Shown here in pieces: positions 60,234-64,000 of a stretch of 64,000 nucleotides of DNA. Positions within the stretch are counted from its first letter, which is position 1. Each line of letters begins with the position of its first letter. Source of the DNA: Kordia sp965224175 (GTDB lineage Bacteria; Bacteroidota; Bacteroidia; Flavobacteriales; Flavobacteriaceae); the NCBI RefSeq assembly GCF_965224175.1, contig NZ_OZ245041.1, forward strand, positions 4,526,001-4,590,000, read 5' to 3'. The notes beneath the pieces are model-generated. The model was not told the DNA's origin. It made no database searches and worked only from the letters and a program-made list of their open reading frames with translations. Both the position numbers and the translations under genes were made by a program.

Positions 60234-60998
60234 CTAATTGCGATATTTTGCAATTGTTTCTTTGATTTTCTCAATACGATTTTCAGGATCTGGATGCGTA
60301 CTTTGAAATTCTGGTGTTCTATTTGGTCCAGCTGCAGCTTTTAAAATTTTCATTACTTCAATCATAGCTTCTGGTTCATAGCCAGCATACATCATTAGTA
60401 CAACACCAAGTTCATCACTTTCTAATTCGTCTTCACGACCATTTTTTAGTAACGTGTTTTGAGCAATGCCACCAACCATTCCGCCCATATCAGCACCAAC
60501 TGAGGCGCCTGTAGAAAGTGTTTGCCAAAAATCAGTTTCCGCAATACGTTCTGCTGAATGTCTTCCTAAAACATGCCCAATTTCATGTCCTAAAACACCA
60601 GCAAGTTGTGCATCATTCAGTTTACTATACAAAGCATATGTGATAAAAATCTGTCCGCCAGGTAACGCAAAAGCATTGATGGCTCTTCGGTCTGCAAGCA
60701 AATGAAATTCAAATCTATAAGGAGATTCTGCTGCCATGGTATTTGCACGAACTAACTTTTCCCCAATCATATCTACATGTGCTTGAGCGCCTGCATCAGG
60801 ATACAATCCGTCGTGTTGTTGCGCCATCGCATCTCTATTTGCAAATCCTAATTTGATCTCTTGTTCTGGAGTCATATTAATTGTCTGCACACGATTGGTG
60901 TATGGATTTGTTTGTCGATTTGCACATTTTTTAAAAAAGGCAAAACCTACAATAGCGAGCCCGATTAATAATCGGATTTTAAATCTATTTCCTCTCAT
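60234..60998 (-). CDS. M48-family zinc metalloprotease
   Basis: 254 residues. One N-terminal hydrophobic segment (IRLLIGLAIVGFAFFKKCAN) works as an anchor or lipoprotein-type signal. The zinc site HEIGH (His138, Glu139, His142) lies in LGHEIGHVLGRHSAERIAET, and the third ligand is in DELESDELGVVLMMYAG. Similar to periplasmic Oma1/LoiP/BepA-like peptidases that act in envelope protein quality control. 40 bp downstream of the M15 gene on the same strand, so probably part of the 62728-60234 unit. Confidence 0.92.
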   Translation of the reverse strand: MRGNRFKIRLLIGLAIVGFAFFKKCANRQTNPYTNRVQTINMTPEQEIKLGFANRDAMAQQHDGLYPDAGAQAHVDMIGEKLVRANTMAAESPYRFEFHLLADRRAINAFALPGGQIFITYALYSKLNDAQLAGVLGHEIGHVLGRHSAERIAETDFWQTLSTGASVGADMGGMVGGIAQNTLLKNGREDELESDELGVVLMMYAGYEPEAMIEVMKILKAAAGPNRTPEFQSTHPDPENRIEKIKETIAKYRN

Positions 60999-61038
60999 AA
61001 TATGTTACATTGGTGCTTATAAAAGTACAAAAACCTTA

Positions 61039-61767
61039 TCATAAAAGTTCTGGATTAATATCGAGAATGTTCTCTTTTATGTATGAATTGACAAAGTTTT
61101 CGTCGAAATGCTCACTTCCCATCAATTTTTCCGCTTGAAGCATCTCTTTTACATTCAACTTTCTGTATGCTTGAAGCATAGGTTTTGAAAGTGGCGCATA
61201 ACTATAATGCCAAGGTTCATATTTGAATCCTTTTCTATTCGCATGATCTGTATACACGATATAAAAACCAAAAGAATTTGCGTTCGTTTCTAACCATTCA
61301 CGAAGTTTGCAAAATGGTCCGTCACCATGAAATTTTTGCGGAACCAATACATCACCACTGTAACGTGCATTTTTGTCAATAATATCAATATCAGTTGCCC
61401 AATGATGCCTAGAAGTTCCGGGAATCGTAGAATACGCAATAATTTTTTTGATCGCTTTTATAGGAGATAAACCTTGTTTTGTAAAACGTTTGTATTTGCG
61501 TTCCCAAATTCTATTTTGATGTGCATAATTGCGATAACTTGAAACTACGTGAATTGAAATTCCATCTTTTTCTGCAGCAGCACGCATTTTTACAAAAGCA
61601 TCGTAGGCTTCTTTTCGCAAAGAAAAACCCTTTCCAAAAACAGTTGGATTTCCTTTTCCAATCAATTCTAAAGGGTCTGTATTTTTCATGTTAAAAGCCA
61701 TACTTGGCATACTGTGTAATGCTAAAGTGCCTAAACCAAGCAGCTTCATGAAGTTTTTTCTATTCAA
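61039..61767 (-). CDS. M15-family D-alanyl-D-alanine carboxypeptidase, VanY type
   Basis: 242 residues. N-terminal signal with a Tat-like basic start (MNRKNFMKLLGLGTLALHSM). Zinc motif SRHHWATDIDIID fits SxHxxxxAxD, with Trp in place of the usual Gly, and FKYEPWHYSYAPLS supplies the second His. It would trim peptidoglycan stem peptides in the periplasm. Its start overlaps the PD40 protein gene by 8 bp, so the two are translationally coupled. Confidence 0.87.
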   Translation of the reverse strand: MNRKNFMKLLGLGTLALHSMPSMAFNMKNTDPLELIGKGNPTVFGKGFSLRKEAYDAFVKMRAAAEKDGISIHVVSSYRNYAHQNRIWERKYKRFTKQGLSPIKAIKKIIAYSTIPGTSRHHWATDIDIIDKNARYSGDVLVPQKFHGDGPFCKLREWLETNANSFGFYIVYTDHANRKGFKYEPWHYSYAPLSKPMLQAYRKLNVKEMLQAEKLMGSEHFDENFVNSYIKENILDINPELL

Positions 61768-62728
61768 GTTGAAGTGATTTTAATAATTTCTCAAACGAAA
61801 GATAGTAAATTTTTGAAGTCCCATTGCTTCCAGTATTCATAACTTCTTTCAATTTATGTAATGACATTTTTTTATACATTGGTTGTATAGTACTTTTTTC
61901 ACTGGTAAAGAAAAAATATTTCTTGTCGAAAGAAACAAAGGGACAATAATCAATTTGATCAGAATTAATACGTTTTCCTAAATGAACAGCTTCTTTCCAT
62001 ATGCCGTTTTCAAGAAAACTAATATACAAATCACCGCGACCTAAACTTCCTTTTCTTCCATACGAACCAAAAATAATAAATGACTCATCAGGACTTACAT
62101 ATGCATTGTATTCGTACGTTTTGGTGTTTACGCCAGTTCCCAGACTTACAGGTGTTTTATACGTTCCATTTTTAAATTCACTCTTATAAATATCTTCTTT
62201 TCCTTTGGCATCTTCGCGTGCTGCGGTAAAATAAATGGTTCCATTAGTTGCTACAGAAGGATAAAATTCATTTTTGTTAGTATTGATTGTTTCTGGCAAT
62301 CGCGTAGGATTTCTCCATTGACCATTTTCTTTAATCACAACCCATAAGTCATAATCTTTTTTTGGAGTAGTTTTACCTTCGATTGGCCGTTTTGAAGCAA
62401 AAAATAATTGTTTCCCATCTGGAGAAAACGCAGGTTCAATATCATGAAAATTTCCAGAAAAAGAAGCAATAGTGAAAGCGGTCCATTTTCCATTGATTTT
62501 TTTAGACGTCAAAATTGTTCTAAAAGCATTCTTAGGAGCGTCTAAAGTGAAGAAAATTTCATCATTTGTAGGCGAAATTGCCATATCTCTCACATTGATA
62601 TTCTTAAATTCAGGAAGCTGAATGAAAACTTCTGGAGTTGTAACTTCTTTTTTAAATGTAATATCAGCGTGATGTTGGGCAAATACTTGAGTACTTGTCA
62701 ATACAAGAAGAAAAATAATTTTTTTCAT
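61760..62728 (-). CDS. Exported PD40/TolB-like beta-propeller protein
   Basis: 322 residues with a signal peptide (IIFLLVLTSTQVFAQ). Repeats of the PD40 type are visible: DIEPAFSPDGKQLFFASKRP, NEFYPSVATNGTIYFTAARE, YEYNAYVSPDESFIIFGSYG and IDYCPFVSFDKKYFFFTSEK. The fold is a beta-propeller for protein or peptidoglycan contacts, in the periplasm or at the outer membrane; no catalytic motif. Coupled to the M15 peptidase gene. Confidence 0.87.
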   Translation of the reverse strand: MKKIIFLLVLTSTQVFAQHHADITFKKEVTTPEVFIQLPEFKNINVRDMAISPTNDEIFFTLDAPKNAFRTILTSKKINGKWTAFTIASFSGNFHDIEPAFSPDGKQLFFASKRPIEGKTTPKKDYDLWVVIKENGQWRNPTRLPETINTNKNEFYPSVATNGTIYFTAAREDAKGKEDIYKSEFKNGTYKTPVSLGTGVNTKTYEYNAYVSPDESFIIFGSYGRKGSLGRGDLYISFLENGIWKEAVHLGKRINSDQIDYCPFVSFDKKYFFFTSEKSTIQPMYKKMSLHKLKEVMNTGSNGTSKIYYLSFEKLLKSLQLE

Positions 62729-62809
62729 GAGGATATTGTTTTGATTGATGATTGAATCATAAAAAGTAGTCTTTTCGTGTTTCTTGAAACGTTAAAGAGT
62801 CGTTAATCT

Positions 62810-63271
62810 TTAGTCTTTCAATGTTTTTATCATCACAAAATGCAATCCTATTTTGGGAATTGTATATGGAATTCCGTGTTTTTTATAGTCTAATTTTTCA
62901 TAAAAACGAACGGCAATCTCACGTGCATTCATCCAAATAAAAGTTCCGCCACGTGTAAGAATCATTTCTTCCGCTTTTTTTACCAGCGCATCGCCAATTC
63001 CTCTTTTTTGAAAATTAGTTAATACTGCCATACCGCGCAATTGAAATGCCTTTTTAGTACTTATTTCTTTGTGATCTCTTTCTAATAAGGAGACGACGCC
63101 GACCAGTTGATTATTAAAGTAATATCCTAAATGAAAAGTAGTTGGTAAATCATCTCCATCAAAACGACAAGAATCAATAGGTTTTCCCTTACGAAGCACT
63201 GGATGACGCACATCATACGCTGTTGTTGCGGTAATTTCTTTGATGATAAAATTAGAAGTTTCCATATTCAC
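62810..63271 (-). CDS. GNAT-family N-acetyltransferase
   Basis: 153 residues (two start codons, 63271 and 63265, are close; either is possible). The acetyl-CoA site is LRGMAVLTNFQKRGIGDALV and the final motif is AVRFYEKLDYKKHG. The segment RHPVLRKGKPIDSCRFDGDD is shared with an acetyltransferase subgroup of unknown substrate. Single gene. Confidence 0.85.
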   Translation of the reverse strand: MNMETSNFIIKEITATTAYDVRHPVLRKGKPIDSCRFDGDDLPTTFHLGYYFNNQLVGVVSLLERDHKEISTKKAFQLRGMAVLTNFQKRGIGDALVKKAEEMILTRGGTFIWMNAREIAVRFYEKLDYKKHGIPYTIPKIGLHFVMIKTLKD

Positions 63272-63357
63272 AAAATATATTCAATAACTCAAAAGTATAA
63301 CTAATTTGGGAGTTGTTTTTGACTGAAATAAATTATTTTTGAACAAAAGTTTACAGC

Positions 63358-63783
63358 ATGCAAATTACGTTTCAACTGCTCAATAGAAAAGAAGCTTCTA
63401 TCATTTTACCATATCTAGATATCATGAATCATCAAAACGTTCCTATGGAGATTTTGAAAGAACGATTTGAAGAAATGTTGTCTCAAAACTATGAAGCATT
63501 CGGAATTTATGATGACAATCAATTGATTGGTTGTTTTGGTTTGTGGAGCATGACACGTCATTACTGCGGAAAAAGTTTAGAACCAGATCATGTGTATATC
63601 GAAGAGAATTATCAAAGCAAGGGAATTGGTGCGCAATTATTCAAATGGATTGAAGCATATGGAAAGAAAAAAGGAGTTACTGCCGTAGAATTGAATACTT
63701 ATGTTGAAAATTTTCCATCACATAAGTTCTATTATAATCAGGGATTTATAGCAAGAGGATATCATTTTTTGAAAAAAATCTAA
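63358..63783 (+). CDS. GNAT-family N-acetyltransferase
   Basis: 141 residues. GNAT motif A is DHVYIEENYQSKGIGAQLFK and motif B SHKFYYNQGFIARGYHFLKK. Substrate unknown. It starts 86 bp from the divergent acetyltransferase gene, so the two share an upstream region. They are different members of the superfamily, not recent copies. Confidence 0.88.
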   Translation: MQITFQLLNRKEASIILPYLDIMNHQNVPMEILKERFEEMLSQNYEAFGIYDDNQLIGCFGLWSMTRHYCGKSLEPDHVYIEENYQSKGIGAQLFKWIEAYGKKKGVTAVELNTYVENFPSHKFYYNQGFIARGYHFLKKI

Positions 63784-63790
63784 AAAAACA

Positions 63791-63823
63791 TTTGGAAAAA
63801 GAAACCTTATTTCTATATATTTG
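63791..63823 (+). promoter_or_regulatory. Promoter of tRNA-Gly
   Basis: TTTG (63791-63794) as -33 element, 21-bp spacer, TATATTTG (63816-63823) as -7 element: a textbook Bacteroidota promoter. Transcription would start a few bases before the tRNA. Confidence 0.75.
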
Positions 63824-63833
63824 CACCCGCAAT

Positions 63834-63906
63834 GCGAAAGTAGCTCAGTTGGTAGAGCGTCAGCCTTCCAAGCTGAATGTCGCCGGTTCGAACCCGGTCT
63901 TTCGCT
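63834..63906 (+). tRNA. tRNA-Gly, anticodon TCC
   Basis: The sequence folds into a full cloverleaf. Acceptor arms GCGAAAG and CTTTCGC pair over 7 bp; the D-arm contains GCTCAGTTGGTAGAGC; the anticodon arm TCAGC-CTTCCAA-GCTGA has loop CTTCCAA with anticodon TCC, reading GGA; the T-arm is GCCGG-TTCGAAC-CCGGT. The discriminator base is T (63906), and CCA is not encoded, so it must be added by the nucleotidyltransferase. Confidence 0.97.
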
Positions 63907-63910
63907 CAAC

Positions 63911-63944
63911 AAAAAGCCGATTCAATCCTGAATCGGCTTTTTTT
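63911..63944 (+). terminator. Terminator of tRNA-Gly
   Basis: AAAAAGCCGATTCA and TGAATCGGCTTTTT form a perfect 14-bp stem with a 4-nt loop and a T-run, 4 bp after the tRNA. The last 56 bp of the window show nothing further that can be assigned. Confidence 0.92.
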
Positions 63945-64000
63945 ATGTTATGAAAATATAATTTCGGAACCTGTTGATAGTTCGTAAGGTTTTTTGTCAT

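Overview
The window is AT-rich, densely coded DNA from a bacterium of the Bacteroidota, almost certainly a marine member of the Flavobacteriaceae (a Kordia-like genome would fit, but the genus is a guess). The evidence is: type IX secretion (T9SS) components (PorT, the DUF5103 Plug protein) and several secreted proteins with the type A C-terminal sorting domain; a TamL lipoprotein; a full Na+-pumping NADH:quinone reductase operon; promoters with the Bacteroidota -7 element TAnnTTTG; and small peptides with a Bacteroidota-type RiPP leader. No phage, transposase, integrase or CRISPR array was seen.

Layout. 1-13500 is core housekeeping: the 5' end of rpsO, accD, fbaA, an LRR protein, tamL, a TrmH-family rRNA methyltransferase, a small GNAT/DMT pair, a Crp-family regulator, porT, ubiE/menG and the potassium uptake pair trkA-trkH. 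A compound, nested repeat fills the only large gap here (1370-1556). 13500-24000 holds two small unknown proteins, an aminotransferase, a fatty acid desaturase, rsmG, an exported redox set (DUF6029 outer-membrane protein, TlpA-like thioredoxin, Omp28-like lipoprotein), a RiPP-like peptide and pruA. 24000-29300 has an NRDE protein with a papain-like partner, a lipoprotein, an HTH protein, apaG and the T9SS Plug. 29400-40045 is nqrABCDEF, then an S9 peptidase bracketed by two nearly identical terminators, a small NQR-associated protein and apbE, the flavin transferase that loads FMN onto NqrB and NqrC.

40200-54200 is the most interesting part. A second RiPP-like peptide is followed by two LytS-type sensor kinases with nearly identical transmitter domains, one LytTR response regulator, and a run of secreted proteins: a large duplicated beta-helix/FN3 protein and three T9SS cargo proteins. 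Both kinases, the large protein, one cargo protein and a small exported protein share an upstream signature: two TTYAGMA-type half-sites 21 bp apart (degenerate in one case), set 58-59 bp (once 48 bp) before a TAnnTTTG-type -7 element. This is the spacing expected of a LytTR-type activator site, so these genes look like a self-regulated local regulon.

54300-64000 returns to ordinary genes: a small Cys-rich protein, a small membrane protein, a gpmI-thioredoxin-HAD-map-methyltransferase operon, an ankyrin protein, a third RiPP-like peptide, an M48/M15/PD40 exported-protein cluster, two GNAT acetyltransferases and tRNA-Gly(TCC). The three RiPP-like peptides are far apart and no LanB/LanC/LanM, YcaO or radical-SAM maturase is present in the window, so they look like dispersed substrates served from elsewhere in the genome.
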